Counted from the first letter of the stretch, positions 9,136 to 18,884 are shown. The stretch: DNA of 64,000 nt from Paraburkholderia sp. SG-MS1 (GCF_012275575.1 NZ_NPIH01000229.1:23055-87054); one strand, 5' to 3'. Numbers and translations: made by a program. Notes: a model not told the origin generated them from the sequence alone.

Positions 9136-9521
9136 AGGTAGAACGCGTCCGGCAGTTGCTCGCGCGCGGTGGTGTCGCGCGTGGCGCCGCGCAGATTGCC
9201 AAGGCGAATCGGCAGAGCGGGGCCGCCCAGTTCGAGGATCACCTGGCGGCATGCCCCGCACGGTGCGATCGGGCCGTCGGTGTCGCCGATCACGGCAAGC
9301 GCTGCGAACTGATCGCGCCCGTAACCCGCGGCGATTGCGCTGAAAAACGCCGTGCGTTCAGCGCAATTGCACAAGCCGTAAGCGGCGTTCTCGACGTTGC
9401 AGCCGTCGAACACCTGGCCGTCGCGCGTCAATAGCGCGGCACCGACCTTGAATGTCGAATAAGGCGCGTAGGCCTTTTCTCGCGCGACGCTTGCGCGTTC
9501 CAGGAGTTGCTCCATGTTCAT
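9132..9521 (-). CDS. cdd: Cytidine deaminase
   Basis: This 129-residue enzyme converts cytidine or deoxycytidine to uridine or deoxyuridine. All zinc-site residues are present: Cys53 and Glu55 in CNCAERTAFF, and Cys88 and Cys91 in PIAPCGACRQV. The length fits the homotetrameric type. Two in-frame ATGs lie close together (9521 and 9515). The gene is first in a two-gene unit with the nucleoside hydrolase. The 282-base stretch upstream of it, up to the thiolase gene, shows no gene and presumably holds the promoter. Confidence 0.92.
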   Translation of the reverse strand: MNMEQLLERASVAREKAYAPYSTFKVGAALLTRDGQVFDGCNVENAAYGLCNCAERTAFFSAIAAGYGRDQFAALAVIGDTDGPIAPCGACRQVILELGGPALPIRLGNLRGATRDTTAREQLPDAFYL

Positions 9522-9803
9522 GCGGGCGGTCCTCGATTCGGTTTTGCGTGATGAACATGCCGGGGATAATGGCGCCCATCGGGTTCGTGAGCGTCAGGGC
9601 GGGCTTGGTACGCACGCCGTCGCGCGATGTCGCGCGGTTCGATGCGTGACTGTGCCAAACCCTCGGGCCGGCTTCGCGATCAATCGCAGCAACCTTCGCA
9701 AAGCCGGATGACGCGCACGACAGGGTAGCAATAGTACGCTGATGGAGTGGTCACGGGCCAGTCGTGTTCATGCTCGCGACGTCCGGGCATACAGCCGCCG
9801 AAC

Positions 9804-10991
9804 CTACAGCGTTTCCAGCGCCAGCGCGATCCCCTGCCCGCCGCCAATGCACAACGTCACGATGCCGCGCTTGAGTCCGTCGCGCCGCATCGAATGAACG
9901 AGGCGCGTGGTCAGCACCGCACCGGTCGCGCCGATCGGATGACCGTGCGCAATCGCGCCGCCCTGCACGTTGATCAGTTCGTCCGCCATGCCGAGCCGGC
10001 GCGCGACCGCGATCGGCACCGCAGCGAACGCTTCGTTGATTTCGAAGCGCTCGACATCGTCCAGTTGCCAACCCGCGCGCGCCAAAGCGATCTGCACGGC
10101 CGGGACCGGACCGAGACCGAACATGCCCGGTTCGACCGCCGCGACCCCATACGCGACGAGCCGCGCGAACGGCTCGATGCCGCGCGCTTCGGCGAAACTC
10201 CGCTCGGCCACCAGCATCGCGGCCGCGCCGCTGTTCAACCCCGGCGCGTTGCCCGCGGTGATCGTGCCGTCCGGGCGGAAGGCCGGACGTAATCTGGCGA
10301 GCGTCTCCACGGTGGTGTCCGGGCGCGGCTGTTCATCGCGCGTGAACTGCTGCGGACCTTTGCGCGCGGGGATATCCACCGCTACCAGTTCGGCGTCGAA
10401 GTCACCGCGCGCCTGCGCTTCGGTAAAGCGCTGTTGCGAGCGCGCGGCCCAACGGTCCTGGGCTTCTCGCGTGATGTCGAACTGGTTGACGAGGTCTTCG
10501 GTATGCCAGCCCGAATGCTCGCCGGAAAACGCGTCGTTCAGGCCGTCGCGCAGCAGGCTGTCGTGAATCTGCGCGTTACCCATCCGATACCCCCGGCGCC
10601 CACCATCGAGCAGATACGGTGCGCGATCCATGTTCTCCATACCGCCCGCGACGACGGCATCGCCAAGGCCTAACCAGATCTCCTGAGCCGCCGACGCGAT
10701 GGCCTGGGCGCCGGAGCCGCACACGCGATTGACGGTCAGCGCCGGCACCGCCACCGGTACGCCGCCACCAATCGACGCCTGACGCGCCGGGTTCATTTTA
10801 TTGCCGGCCTGAATCACGTTACCCATCACGACCGACGCCAGCGCGCCCGCATCGAGCCGGCTGCGCCGCAGCGTCTCACGCACGGCCGCCGCGCCGAGTT
10901 CGGCTGCGCTCACGTCCTTCAGCGATCCGCCGAATGCGCCAATCGGCGTTCTCACCGGATTGCAGATCACTACTTCTCGCGTACTCGTCAT
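9804..10991 (-). CDS. Acetyl-CoA C-acyltransferase (thiolase)
   Basis: This 395-residue thiolase has all catalytic residues: nucleophile Cys91 in NRVCGSG, the INEAFAAVP loop, His351 in GGAIAHGHPIGATG and Cys381 in LCIGGGQG. Thiolases either condense two acetyl-CoA units (as in polyhydroxybutyrate synthesis) or cleave 3-ketoacyl-CoA in degradation. The gene stands alone, without phaB/phaC or beta-oxidation partners beside it, so the direction in the cell cannot be inferred. The ATG at 10991 is the only sensible start. Confidence 0.93.
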   Translation of the reverse strand: MTSTREVVICNPVRTPIGAFGGSLKDVSAAELGAAAVRETLRRSRLDAGALASVVMGNVIQAGNKMNPARQASIGGGVPVAVPALTVNRVCGSGAQAIASAAQEIWLGLGDAVVAGGMENMDRAPYLLDGGRRGYRMGNAQIHDSLLRDGLNDAFSGEHSGWHTEDLVNQFDITREAQDRWAARSQQRFTEAQARGDFDAELVAVDIPARKGPQQFTRDEQPRPDTTVETLARLRPAFRPDGTITAGNAPGLNSGAAAMLVAERSFAEARGIEPFARLVAYGVAAVEPGMFGLGPVPAVQIALARAGWQLDDVERFEINEAFAAVPIAVARRLGMADELINVQGGAIAHGHPIGATGAVLTTRLVHSMRRDGLKRGIVTLCIGGGQGIALALETL

Positions 10992-11075
10992 GGTTTCTCT
11001 CCAGTTGAATCTGCACTGCGTTTTCTACTGCGCCTGTCTGCTCATTGAATGGCGCCGATTGGTCGCCGCCACGAA

Positions 11076-12515
11076 TTAGCGTTTCGCCGATACCGCCGCC
11101 ACCGTCTCGCCCGCCACGACATCCCACCCGCCACCCAGCGAGCGGTACAACGCGACTGCCGAAAGCGCATGCTCGCGCTTCGCCTGATTCAGCGATTGCG
11201 CGTCGCGCAGATACGCCTCCTGCGCGGCGAGCACGTCGAGAAAGCTCGACGCGCCCCCCTTGTACAGTTCGGTCGACAAACGCAGCGCCTGGTTCGACGC
11301 ATCCAGTGCGCCGCCGAGCCGTTGCACCTGCACCGCACCGCTCACCAGATCGCTGCGGTTGTCCTCGATCTCCTTCAGCGCCTGCAGCATAGTCTGCTGC
11401 AAACCGAGCTGCGATTCGCGCATGCGACTCTCGCTCGCGTCGATATTCGCGGTGATGCGGCCCGCGTTGAAGATCGGGCTCGCCGCATTCAACGCGGCGC
11501 TAAAGAGGTTGTCGGTGAGCGTCGGCAAGCCGAGATACGACGAAGCGAGCAGGCCATTGGTGAGATCAATCCTGAACTGCGGATAGCGCTGCGCCTTCGA
11601 CACCCCCACTTGCGCCGCGCGCTGCTCGACCAGCGCATAGGCGGTGCGCACATCGGGCCGTTGCAACAGCGCGTCGGAGGGCAGCATCTGCGGTGCGCTT
11701 TGCGCGGGCAGCGGAATCTCGCGGGCGTCGGCCAGCACCAAACCGTCGACGCTCTCCGGCGTGCGGCCCGAATACACCGCGATCAGACTCAATTGATGCT
11801 GCACGGCGGATTGCATGCGCGGAATCTGCGACTGCAAATCCTCCAACTGATTCTGCGCACGCGCGACATCGAGTTGCGTCGACAGTCCGTAGTGCAGACG
11901 TTGTTGCGTGAGGTTCAGCCCACGAGCGCGAATCTGCTCGTTGTCGCTGAGAATCTGCAATTGCGTCTGTGCCCAGCGCAGATCGATATACGCCGCCGCC
12001 GCGTTCGCGGCGAGCGCGAGCCGCACCTGATTCAGCGCCGCCTCGCTTCCGGACACCTGGGCCTGCGCGGCCAGTACCGCGAGACGTTCGCCGCCGAATA
12101 CATCGGGCGTCCAGCTCGCTGTCAGGCCAATGCCGGCCTCGCGCACATAGCCGAGCGGCGGCGGCGTGTTCTGCCGCGTGTTCGAGGCGGTTGCGCTAGC
12201 GTTCAATTCGGGCAGCAAGGCCGCGCGATTCTGCTTCGCCAGATCCTGTGCCTGCCGCACGCGCTCCACGGCGGCCTGCACGTCGAGATTGCCGGTCAGA
12301 ACCGACTCGACCAGCTGATGCATGACCGGGTCGCCGAATTGCGACCACCACGCGTCGGGGCTGACGTTGTCTTGCGGTGCATCGACGCTCCACGCTGTCG
12401 GCGCGACAGTCTTGACCGTCTGCGGCAAATCCGCGTGCGTGGCCGGTTGCACCGCGCACGCCGCGAGCGTCAGGAAGGCCGCGCTCGCCAGTACTTTGAT
12501 TAAGATCGGCTTCAT
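11076..12515 (-). CDS. Outer-membrane efflux lipoprotein (NodT/OprM family)
   Basis: This 479-residue protein is the outer-membrane channel of a tripartite pump. It has a lipoprotein signal with the lipobox LTLAAC (cysteine at residue 20), then two repeats of the outer-membrane efflux protein family rich in long amphipathic helices (for example LDVQAAVERVRQAQDLAKQN). It starts 10 bases after the MFS pump gene and is last in the adaptor-pump-channel operon. Transported compounds are unknown; EmrAB-type systems export hydrophobic and phenolic toxins. Confidence 0.92.
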   Translation of the reverse strand: MKPILIKVLASAAFLTLAACAVQPATHADLPQTVKTVAPTAWSVDAPQDNVSPDAWWSQFGDPVMHQLVESVLTGNLDVQAAVERVRQAQDLAKQNRAALLPELNASATASNTRQNTPPPLGYVREAGIGLTASWTPDVFGGERLAVLAAQAQVSGSEAALNQVRLALAANAAAAYIDLRWAQTQLQILSDNEQIRARGLNLTQQRLHYGLSTQLDVARAQNQLEDLQSQIPRMQSAVQHQLSLIAVYSGRTPESVDGLVLADAREIPLPAQSAPQMLPSDALLQRPDVRTAYALVEQRAAQVGVSKAQRYPQFRIDLTNGLLASSYLGLPTLTDNLFSAALNAASPIFNAGRITANIDASESRMRESQLGLQQTMLQALKEIEDNRSDLVSGAVQVQRLGGALDASNQALRLSTELYKGGASSFLDVLAAQEAYLRDAQSLNQAKREHALSAVALYRSLGGGWDVVAGETVAAVSAKR

Positions 12516-12525
12516 GTCGAAATCC

Positions 12526-14097
12526 TCAATGGGCCTCGGGCGGCGGCGCGGTGTTGCCGAATGGGCGCGAGAACAGCACGCTTAGCAAACCGACCACGAA
12601 ACAGAGCGACACGGCAAGAAACGTGTCGGAGAAAGTGAGCACCAGCGCTTCGCGCAACAGCACGTCGTGCAATTGGTCGAGCCCCGCGTGCGCCGCATTC
12701 AGCACATTCCCGCCGATGGCCGCGAAGTATTCGGCCTGCTTCTGCAAGATAGATTCGACCGCTGGCCGGCCCGCATTCAGGTGCTCGTCGAGCCGCTCGT
12801 AATGAAAGTTCAGGCGATCGTTGAGCATCGTGCTGCTCACCGCGATGCCGATCGCGCCGCCCAGATTGCGCATCAGGTTGAAGAGGCCGCTGGCGGAGCG
12901 AAGCCTCGACGGCGGCAACGCCCCCAGCGCCATCGTGACGATAGGCGGAATACAGAACTGCTGGCCGATACCGCGCAACGCCTGTGGAATCAGCAGTTGC
13001 TGCCAGCCCCATTGACTCGTCAACGGCACGTACAAATAGCAGCCGATACCGAACAGTGCGAGCCCGAACACCATCAGCAGGCGCATATCGACGACACGCG
13101 CGAGCATCGAATACGCGGCCAACGCAATCAACTGGAAACAGCCGACCGAGAGCAACGCGAGACCGATCTGCAACGAATCGAAGCCGCGTACCCGCGCCAG
13201 AAACATGGGCGTCAGAAATACCGTGCAGAAGATCCCGATGCCGGTGATGAAGGACAGCAGGCTGCCGATACCGAAGTTGCGCACCGCGAGCGCGCGCAAA
13301 TCGACGATCGGTTCTTTCGCGGTGAACGCGTGCACGATGAACAGAAAACCGCAGATCGCCGAGACCCATGTGCACAGAACGATCACGTCGTCGCCAAACC
13401 AGTTCTTGCGCGGGCCCTCTTCGAGTACGTATTCGAGGCAGCCGAGAAAACCCGACATCAGCAGGATGCCGAGGTAGTCGCCTTTTTTCAGCAGCGAGAG
13501 GTCGACCTTATCGATATGAACGTACTTCGGCACCATCACCGTGACGGCAATGCCCGGCAGCAGGTTCAGATAGAACAGCCAGTGCCACGACCATTGCGAC
13601 GTGATCCAGCCTCCGATCACCGGACCGATGGTCGGCGCGAGCGACGCCAGCGCGCCGATCGTGGTGGACGCGATCAGTCGCTGCTTGCCGGGAAACAGCA
13701 CGAACGCGGTGGTGAACACCGTCGGAATCATCGCGGCGCCGGCCGCGCCCTGCAAACCGCGAAACAGGATCATCGAGTTGATGTCCCACGCGAGTCCGCA
13801 CAACATGCTCGTGAGCGTGAAGCCGAGCGCGGAGAACGTGAAGAGCCAGCGCGTGGAGAACACGCGCGTGAGCCAGCCGGACATCGGAATCACGATGATT
13901 TCCGCAATCAGATACGAGGTCTGCACCCAGGAGAGTTCGTCCTGGCTCGCGGACAGGCCGCCGCCGATGTCGCGCAGCGAGGACGCCACGATCTGGATAT
14001 CGAGCGTGGCCATGAAGAAGCCGACGCACATCAGCGCGAACGCGAAGACTTTGGTGCGGGTCGGCTGGTCGGCGGGATTGTCGAGGACTTGAGTCAT
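12526..14097 (-). CDS. DHA2-family MFS drug exporter (EmrB/QacA type)
   Basis: The 523-residue protein has about 14 membrane segments and the DHA2 landmarks: a first-helix motif FMATLDIQIVASSL with the membrane aspartate, then SWVQTSYLIAEIIVIPMSGW and RGLQGAAGAAMIP. It works with the HlyD adaptor and outer-membrane channel to pump toxins across both membranes by proton antiport. I chose the ATG at 14097, which leaves a 10-base gap after the adaptor gene; an ATG 45 bases upstream would overlap the adaptor gene. The middle gene of the operon, it is probably controlled by the MarR proteins encoded upstream. Confidence 0.92.
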   Translation of the reverse strand: MTQVLDNPADQPTRTKVFAFALMCVGFFMATLDIQIVASSLRDIGGGLSASQDELSWVQTSYLIAEIIVIPMSGWLTRVFSTRWLFTFSALGFTLTSMLCGLAWDINSMILFRGLQGAAGAAMIPTVFTTAFVLFPGKQRLIASTTIGALASLAPTIGPVIGGWITSQWSWHWLFYLNLLPGIAVTVMVPKYVHIDKVDLSLLKKGDYLGILLMSGFLGCLEYVLEEGPRKNWFGDDVIVLCTWVSAICGFLFIVHAFTAKEPIVDLRALAVRNFGIGSLLSFITGIGIFCTVFLTPMFLARVRGFDSLQIGLALLSVGCFQLIALAAYSMLARVVDMRLLMVFGLALFGIGCYLYVPLTSQWGWQQLLIPQALRGIGQQFCIPPIVTMALGALPPSRLRSASGLFNLMRNLGGAIGIAVSSTMLNDRLNFHYERLDEHLNAGRPAVESILQKQAEYFAAIGGNVLNAAHAGLDQLHDVLLREALVLTFSDTFLAVSLCFVVGLLSVLFSRPFGNTAPPPEAH

Positions 14098-14107
14098 GGT
14101 CGGCTCA

Positions 14108-15208
14108 TCATCCGTGTACTTGTGCGCGGCCGGCATCGACATGCACCTTCACCGTCGCTGAGAGTCCCGGACGAAGCACGCCCCGCATATCCTTCGGCAC
14201 CTCGAGGCGCACACGAACCGGCACCCGCTGCACGATCTTCGTGAAGTTGCCGGTGGCGTTTTCCGCGGGCAGCACGCTGAAGGTCGCGCCGGTGGCCGGT
14301 GCGAGGCTTTCCACCACGCCATGAATCCGTTTGTTCGATGCGTCGAGATCGACGTCGACGCTATCGCCGACCTGCATCTTCTTCAACTGGTCTTCCTTGA
14401 AGTTGGCGTCGATCCACAGGCCGCTCGACGGCACCACGGTCAGCAGCGATACGCCGGTGTTGGCGAGCAGCCCTACTCGCGCGCTGCGATTGCCGACAAA
14501 ACCGTCGATCGGCGAGCGAATCGTCGTGTACTCCACGTTCAAGGCGGCCACGCGCTGCGCGGCCTGCGCGGTGGCGATGCGCGCCTCGGCGTCGCCGATC
14601 TGTGCGTCGAGCACGGCGATCTGCCGTTGCGCCGCAATCAGCGCCGCACTGCTGCGCTCGACCGCGGCGTGCGCCTTGGTCAGATCGGCATCGGCACGCT
14701 CAACCACCTGGCTCGATACCGCGTCGTCCTTCACCAACTCGCGGTAACGCGCCTGGTCTGCGGCGCTGCGCGTGAGTTCCGCGCCGGAGGCGCGCACCTC
14801 GGCCGCCTGTTCGTTGATGGTGGCAAGTTGCAGCGATTTCTTCGCCTGCAACTCGGTAACGGCGGCCTGCGCACTCCGCACTTCCGCGCTGGCCTGCGCA
14901 AGACGGGCGTCATAGTCGCGGGCGTCGAGGCGGACCAGCACCTGGTTCGCGTGAACGAACTGGTTGTCATGCACGAGCACGTCGGCGACAAAGCCGTTCA
15001 CCTTCGGCGCCATGACGGTGACATCGCCGCCCACGTACGCGTCGTCCGTCGTTTCGACGAAGCGGCCGACGAAGAACCAGTACGACACGGCAAGCGCCAG
15101 GGCGACGATCACGGTGAGGATCGCGAGCAACATCCACGGAATGCGCTTTGCCGGACGGGCCGTATGTGCCGCACTCGGCGGGGCGACAGTCGAAGGTGTA
15201 GTGGACAT
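14108..15208 (-). CDS. HlyD-family periplasmic adaptor of the MFS pump (EmrA-like)
   Basis: The 366-residue membrane-fusion protein has one N-terminal membrane anchor (about residues 24-46), a biotinyl-lipoyl-like start (ETTDDAYVGGDVTVMAPKVN), a long alpha-helical hairpin (LAQASAEVRSAQAAVTELQA region) and a beta-barrel with TTIRSPIDGFVGNRSARVG. This is the EmrA pattern. It is first in the three-gene efflux operon. Immediately upstream of its start lies a 12-bp element that also precedes both MarR genes, so it is probably repressed by one or both of them. Confidence 0.92.
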   Translation of the reverse strand: MSTTPSTVAPPSAAHTARPAKRIPWMLLAILTVIVALALAVSYWFFVGRFVETTDDAYVGGDVTVMAPKVNGFVADVLVHDNQFVHANQVLVRLDARDYDARLAQASAEVRSAQAAVTELQAKKSLQLATINEQAAEVRASGAELTRSAADQARYRELVKDDAVSSQVVERADADLTKAHAAVERSSAALIAAQRQIAVLDAQIGDAEARIATAQAAQRVAALNVEYTTIRSPIDGFVGNRSARVGLLANTGVSLLTVVPSSGLWIDANFKEDQLKKMQVGDSVDVDLDASNKRIHGVVESLAPATGATFSVLPAENATGNFTKIVQRVPVRVRLEVPKDMRGVLRPGLSATVKVHVDAGRAQVHG

Positions 15209-15219
15209 GATGTCTGTCT

Positions 15220-15231
15220 GTGCGTATGCAC
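15220..15231 (+). promoter_or_regulatory. Shared MarR-type operator core, copy 1 (before the adaptor gene)
   Basis: The bases GTGCGTATGCAC occur 12 bases upstream of the adaptor start codon. The same 12-mer is found before both MarR genes. The outer GTGC/GCAC halves are palindromic. It probably overlaps the promoter or leader of the efflux operon, where bound MarR would block transcription. Confidence 0.65.
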
Positions 15232-15289
15232 TCGTTACGTTGAAAAAAACGGCGCAGCGCGCCGGACTTGGTTGCCGCCGACAGTGGCC

Positions 15290-15712
15290 TCAGATTGAAT
15301 CCCGAGTCAGAGCGAACAGTTCGCCGCGCAATGCGGCCGCGCGCTGTTCGCCGAAGCGATGTTCGAATTCGGCTTGCGCGCTATACCAATGCTCACGCCC
15401 GACGTTCAGCCGTTCTTCACCGATGGACGTGAGCGCGATCGTCAACGCCCGCGCATCCGCACCGAGCGCCTCGCTCGACACGAGGCCATTGCGGCGCAAC
15501 GGCTGAATCGTGCGGACCAGCGTGGTGCGCTGCATGCGCATGGCTTCGGCCATCTGCTTCATCGTCATCGGGCCGGTGCGTTTGAGACGACCCAGCAGCG
15601 AAAACTGCGTAATCGTCAGTCCGACATTGGACAGATGCCGGTCGTAAATCTGCGACACGTAACGTGCGGCTTGGCGGATCGCAAAGCAGTCGTCGTCGAA
15701 TAGCCCTTCCAT
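15290..15712 (-). CDS. MarR-family transcriptional regulator, first paralog
   Basis: This 140-residue winged-helix protein has the recognition region TMKQMAEAMRMQRTTLVRTI and wing, with an N-terminal dimerisation helix (CFAIRQAARYVSQIYDRHL). It is closely related in length and sequence to the second MarR gene upstream, so the two arose by duplication. The downstream efflux operon on the same strand and the shared 12-bp operator suggest it senses an exported toxin and de-represses the pump. The RTTLVR recognition helix core is identical in both paralogs. Confidence 0.9.
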   Translation of the reverse strand: MEGLFDDDCFAIRQAARYVSQIYDRHLSNVGLTITQFSLLGRLKRTGPMTMKQMAEAMRMQRTTLVRTIQPLRRNGLVSSEALGADARALTIALTSIGEERLNVGREHWYSAQAEFEHRFGEQRAAALRGELFALTRDSI

Positions 15713-15734
15713 TGCTGCGTTTCCCTATTTGTGA

Positions 15735-15746
15735 GTGCGTATGCAC
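15735..15746 (+). promoter_or_regulatory. Shared MarR-type operator core, copy 2 (before the first MarR gene)
   Basis: The same 12-mer GTGCGTATGCAC lies 22 bases upstream of the start of the nearer MarR gene, consistent with autorepression. Confidence 0.65.
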
Positions 15747-15790
15747 ACAAGCAGATACAACAACGCTCGTCGAAACGAGCGTGGGCCTGA

Positions 15791-16213
15791 CTAACCGGTG
15801 ATGCTGAACAATTCGGCGCGCAGCGTCCTGGCGCGCGCCTGGCCGAACTTCTTTTCGAACTCGTCCTGGGCGGCGCGCCATGCGACGGCGGCCTGGTCGA
15901 AGGTTTTTTCGCCCCGCTCCGTCAGACTGAACAGAAACGTGCGGCCGTCATGCTCCGCCGATTCCGCCACCACCAGGCCATCGCGCTGCAAGGGCTTCAT
16001 GGCGCGGACCAGTGTGGTGCGCTCCATGACCATCGCGTCGGCGAGGTCCGCCATTGGGAGGTTCGGCGTGCGCGCGAGCTTGGCAAGAATCGTGAATTGC
16101 GCGGCCGTCAGCCCCACTCCCCCGAGATGGCGTTCGTAGATTTGCGTGACGTGCCGCGCCGCCTGGCGCAGCGCGAAGCAATTACATTCGTCGTAAGAGA
16201 GAGGGCGGGTCAT
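15791..16213 (-). CDS. MarR-family transcriptional regulator, second paralog
   Basis: This 140-residue MarR protein shares with its neighbour the N-terminal helix (CFALRQAARHVTQIYERHL) and the recognition stretch MADLADAMVMERTTLVRAM. The ATG at 16213 gives a product of exactly the same length as the paralog; an upstream start would extend into the operator. The identical operator element 16 bases upstream suggests autoregulation and cross-regulation with the other MarR gene and the efflux operon. The 78-base gap between the two genes holds the second operator. Confidence 0.9.
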   Translation of the reverse strand: MTRPLSYDECNCFALRQAARHVTQIYERHLGGVGLTAAQFTILAKLARTPNLPMADLADAMVMERTTLVRAMKPLQRDGLVVAESAEHDGRTFLFSLTERGEKTFDQAAVAWRAAQDEFEKKFGQARARTLRAELFSITG

Positions 16214-16229
16214 GACAGGCAGTCTATAT

Positions 16230-16241
16230 GTGCATACGCAC
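16230..16241 (-). promoter_or_regulatory. Shared MarR-type operator core, copy 3 (before the second MarR gene)
   Basis: GTGCATACGCAC on the plus strand is the exact reverse complement of the element at the other two sites. It lies just upstream of the second MarR gene's start at 16213, inside a less GC-rich stretch that probably contains the promoter. Confidence 0.65.
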
Positions 16242-16392
16242 AGAGTCAAATTTTATTTCGAGTCGGGCCGAAGTTGCTGGACTGGCCGTCCCGGATAGGC
16301 GAGTCCGTAGCACTGACTCAATGTTCAGCGCAACATCAAAATTCTGACGACGGCGCCCCGGATAGCCTCTTACGGCATCAAGGAAACCGAAA

Positions 16393-16419
16393 CGGCTCGC
16401 CGGTGCAACCGGCGAGCCG
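16393..16419 (-). terminator. Intrinsic terminator after the hutG-like gene
   Basis: A perfect 12-bp stem (arms 16393-16404 and 16408-16419, loop of three) lies 42 bases past the stop of the minus-strand hydrolase gene. On that strand it is followed by a T-rich stretch (TTTCGGTTTCC). It closes the importer-hydrolase operon. The rest of the gap to the MarR gene shows no gene. Confidence 0.7.
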
Positions 16420-16460
16420 CCTTTTCCATCCGCGCGATACAGTGAGCGCGATAGCCCGAT

Positions 16461-17429
16461 TTACAGCAGCCGGTACGCCAGTCGTGCAGCCGCTCTCGCG
16501 GTGCGCTTGTCCTGATCGAGCGACGGGTTGTACTCCGCGATATCCGCCGCCCGCAGCTTGTCCGAGGCCCGCACGCGCAGCACCATCGCTTCGACCACCG
16601 ATAGCGGCACGCCCAGCGCGGCGGGCGCAGACACGCCCGGCGCGGTGGCGGCCGGCAAGACATCGAGATCGATCGTCAGATAGACGTCGTCCGCCGCGTC
16701 CAGCAACTGCTGAAGCTCACTCAGACGCTGCGGCAGTTGCGTTTCCTGCATATCGACGTCGAGCACGTAGTGCACGCCGAGTCGCTCCGCATGCGCGAAC
16801 AGCGAGGCCGTATTGCCCAGATCGCTGATACCGAAGCACGCATAGTTGAACGGCACCCCTCGTGCCGCACAGTCGAGCGCGATCTGATCGAACGGCGTGC
16901 CGGAATTCGCGGGACGCTTCTGACGCAAATCGAAGTGAGCATCGAAGTTAATGATCAGCAGCTTGCGCGACGCGAGCGGCGCCGCAGCGTTGCCGGCTTC
17001 ACGCTGCTGATGCAGCCGCAAGCCGCTATACGTGCCCCACGCGACTTCATGACCGCCGCCGAACACCAACGGCCGTCCACCGCTCGCGAGCACTTCGCTG
17101 ACCACGTCCGCCAATTCCGCCTGCGCGCCTTCGAGATCGCCATCGTCGCACACCACGTCGCCGGCATCGGCGAGTGCCGCCATCGACGTGTTGGCGGGCA
17201 ACCCCGCCAGCACACGGCGCAGTTCTCTCGGCGCATGCGCTGCGCCGATCCGGCCTTGATTGCGGCGCACGCCTTCGTCCGAGCCGAAGCCCACGATCAC
17301 CGGCGCGTCGCGCTGCACCTGCACCGCTTCATTGAACGGCATTACCTGATTGAAAATACGCCGCGTGTCCCCGGGCTCACCGTCGTCGGAGCGGCCCGCC
17401 CACACCTTGTCATCGAATGGAACTCTCAT
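16461..17429 (-). CDS. hutG: Formimidoylglutamase-like ureohydrolase (arginase/agmatinase fold)
   Basis: The 322-residue metalloenzyme has the two-manganese site of the arginase superfamily: GGGHE with His127, then DAHFD with Asp163, His165 and Asp167, and TIDLDVLP with Asp254 and Asp256. The N-terminal region [20 protein letters not shown] is typical of formimidoylglutamases, which convert N-formimidoyl-glutamate to glutamate and formamide in histidine breakdown. No other hut genes are in the window, and the gene is coupled by a four-base overlap to a polar amino-acid importer, so it may act on an imported guanidino or formimino compound. The HutG name is likely but not certain. Confidence 0.8.
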   Translation of the reverse strand: MRVPFDDKVWAGRSDDGEPGDTRRIFNQVMPFNEAVQVQRDAPVIVGFGSDEGVRRNQGRIGAAHAPRELRRVLAGLPANTSMAALADAGDVVCDDGDLEGAQAELADVVSEVLASGGRPLVFGGGHEVAWGTYSGLRLHQQREAGNAAAPLASRKLLIINFDAHFDLRQKRPANSGTPFDQIALDCAARGVPFNYACFGISDLGNTASLFAHAERLGVHYVLDVDMQETQLPQRLSELQQLLDAADDVYLTIDLDVLPAATAPGVSAPAALGVPLSVVEAMVLRVRASDKLRAADIAEYNPSLDQDKRTARAAARLAYRLL

Positions 17430-18202
17430 GCGCGCGATAACACCGCCTGCAGAAATGCGCGCGTGCGCGGCTGCGAAGGTGCGGAGAAAATCTCAGCCGG
17501 CGGCCCCGCTTCGACGATCACACCGCCGTCCATCACGACCACCACGTCGGCCACTTCCTTCGCGAAGCCCATTTCGTGCGTGACGACCACCATCGTCATG
17601 CCTTCGCTCGCGAGCAGTTTCATCACCTGCAGCACTTCGCCGACCAGTTCGGGATCGAGCGCAGATGTCGGCTCGTCGAACAGCATGAGGCGCGGCTGCA
17701 TCGCTAATGCACGAGCAATCGCAACCCGTTGCTTCTGACCGCCCGACAGACTCGCCGGCATCACATGCGCCTTGTGCGCCAGTCCGACTTTTTCCAGCAG
17801 CGCGATCGCAGCCGCTTCGGCCTGCGCCTTGCCGAGACCGCGCAACATGCGCGGACCGACGGTGATGTTATGCAGCACCGACAAATGCGGAAACAGATTG
17901 AACGACTGAAACACCATGCCGACTTCGGTGCGCAGCGCATTCAACGACCGCTCATTGAGCATCTCGCCTTGCTCGACGAGTCGATGCCCACAGATGTCGA
18001 TCGTGCCGCCTTCGGCCTGTTCCAGTCCGTTGCAGCAGCGCAGAAAGGTACTTTTGCCCGAGCCGCTCGGCCCGATCACCACCACGACCTGTTGTGGCTG
18101 GATATCGAAATCGATGCCGTTGAGCACCGTATGCGCGCCGAACGATTTGGTCAGCCCGCGAATGCTGACGATAGGCTCAATGGTTTTGGCCACGTTATTC
18201 AT
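17426..18202 (-). CDS. Polar amino-acid ABC transporter ATP-binding protein (HisP/GlnQ type)
   Basis: This 258-residue ATPase has Walker [10 protein letters not shown], signature [15 protein letters not shown], Walker [15 protein letters not shown] and the switch histidine [10 protein letters not shown]. The residues after the signature ([20 protein letters not shown]) are typical of the histidine/glutamine group. It overlaps the permease gene by four bases upstream and the hydrolase gene by four bases downstream, making a tightly coupled operon. The substrate is not defined by sequence. Confidence 0.92.
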   Translation of the reverse strand: MNNVAKTIEPIVSIRGLTKSFGAHTVLNGIDFDIQPQQVVVVIGPSGSGKSTFLRCCNGLEQAEGGTIDICGHRLVEQGEMLNERSLNALRTEVGMVFQSFNLFPHLSVLHNITVGPRMLRGLGKAQAEAAAIALLEKVGLAHKAHVMPASLSGGQKQRVAIARALAMQPRLMLFDEPTSALDPELVGEVLQVMKLLASEGMTMVVVTHEMGFAKEVADVVVVMDGGVIVEAGPPAEIFSAPSQPRTRAFLQAVLSRA

Positions 18203-18867
18203 TGCACCATCCCTCCCGCACGCAAACGACGCTCGACGCGATGCAGCGCGTAGTTGGTCGCCTGCGTCAACACCAGATACACGAGCGCGATGGCCAGATA
18301 CACTTCGAGCGAACGATACGACACACTGATGATCTTCTGGCCTTCGTGCATCAGATCGTCGATCGTCAGGAGCGACACCAGCGCCGAGTTCTTGATCAAC
18401 GCGATGAATTCATTGCCGAGCGGCGGGATCATCCGCACGATGGCCTGCGGCAGGATGATCGCGCGCATCGCCTGCCCCGACGACATGCCGATCGAACGCG
18501 CCGCCTCCATCTGTCCGCGATCAACCGACTGAATCGCGCCGCGCACGATCTCCGAAACATAAGCGGCCGAGTACAGGCCGAGTCCCAGCATGCCGCACAC
18601 GAACGCCGGCAGCAGAATGCCGAATTGCGGCAGGCCGAAGAACAGCAGGAAGAGTTGCACAAGCAACGGCGTGCCGCGGAAGAACGTCAGGTACGCGGTA
18701 CACAGGCCGTACACGATGCGCCGCTTCGGCGTCAGCCGGCCAATGCCGATCAACAGACCAAGCACGCAGCTGAGCGCGAGCGACGCGGCGGTCACTTCGA
18801 CCGTCACCAACGCGCCGTGCATGATGTCCGGCCAACCGGCGATCACCGGCGAAAAATCAAGTTCCAT
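18199..18867 (-). CDS. Polar amino-acid ABC transporter permease (HisM/GlnP type)
   Basis: The 222-residue permease has about five membrane segments and the EAA loop [20 protein letters not shown] characteristic of the His/Glu/Gln/Arg family. The ATG at 18867 (MELDFSPV) fits the short periplasmic N-terminus of the family; a 14-residue extension is possible in frame but would begin inside the binding-protein gene. Only one permease gene is present, so the channel is presumably a homodimer. Confidence 0.9.
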   Translation of the reverse strand: MELDFSPVIAGWPDIMHGALVTVEVTAASLALSCVLGLLIGIGRLTPKRRIVYGLCTAYLTFFRGTPLLVQLFLLFFGLPQFGILLPAFVCGMLGLGLYSAAYVSEIVRGAIQSVDRGQMEAARSIGMSSGQAMRAIILPQAIVRMIPPLGNEFIALIKNSALVSLLTIDDLMHEGQKIISVSYRSLEVYLAIALVYLVLTQATNYALHRVERRLRAGGMVQ

Positions 18868-18884
18868 TTCGTTTGCCCGGCCGC

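Noticed and set aside
12667..14244. Long plus-strand open frame opposite the MFS pump
   Set aside because: Same reason: antisense, biased composition, no ribosome site.
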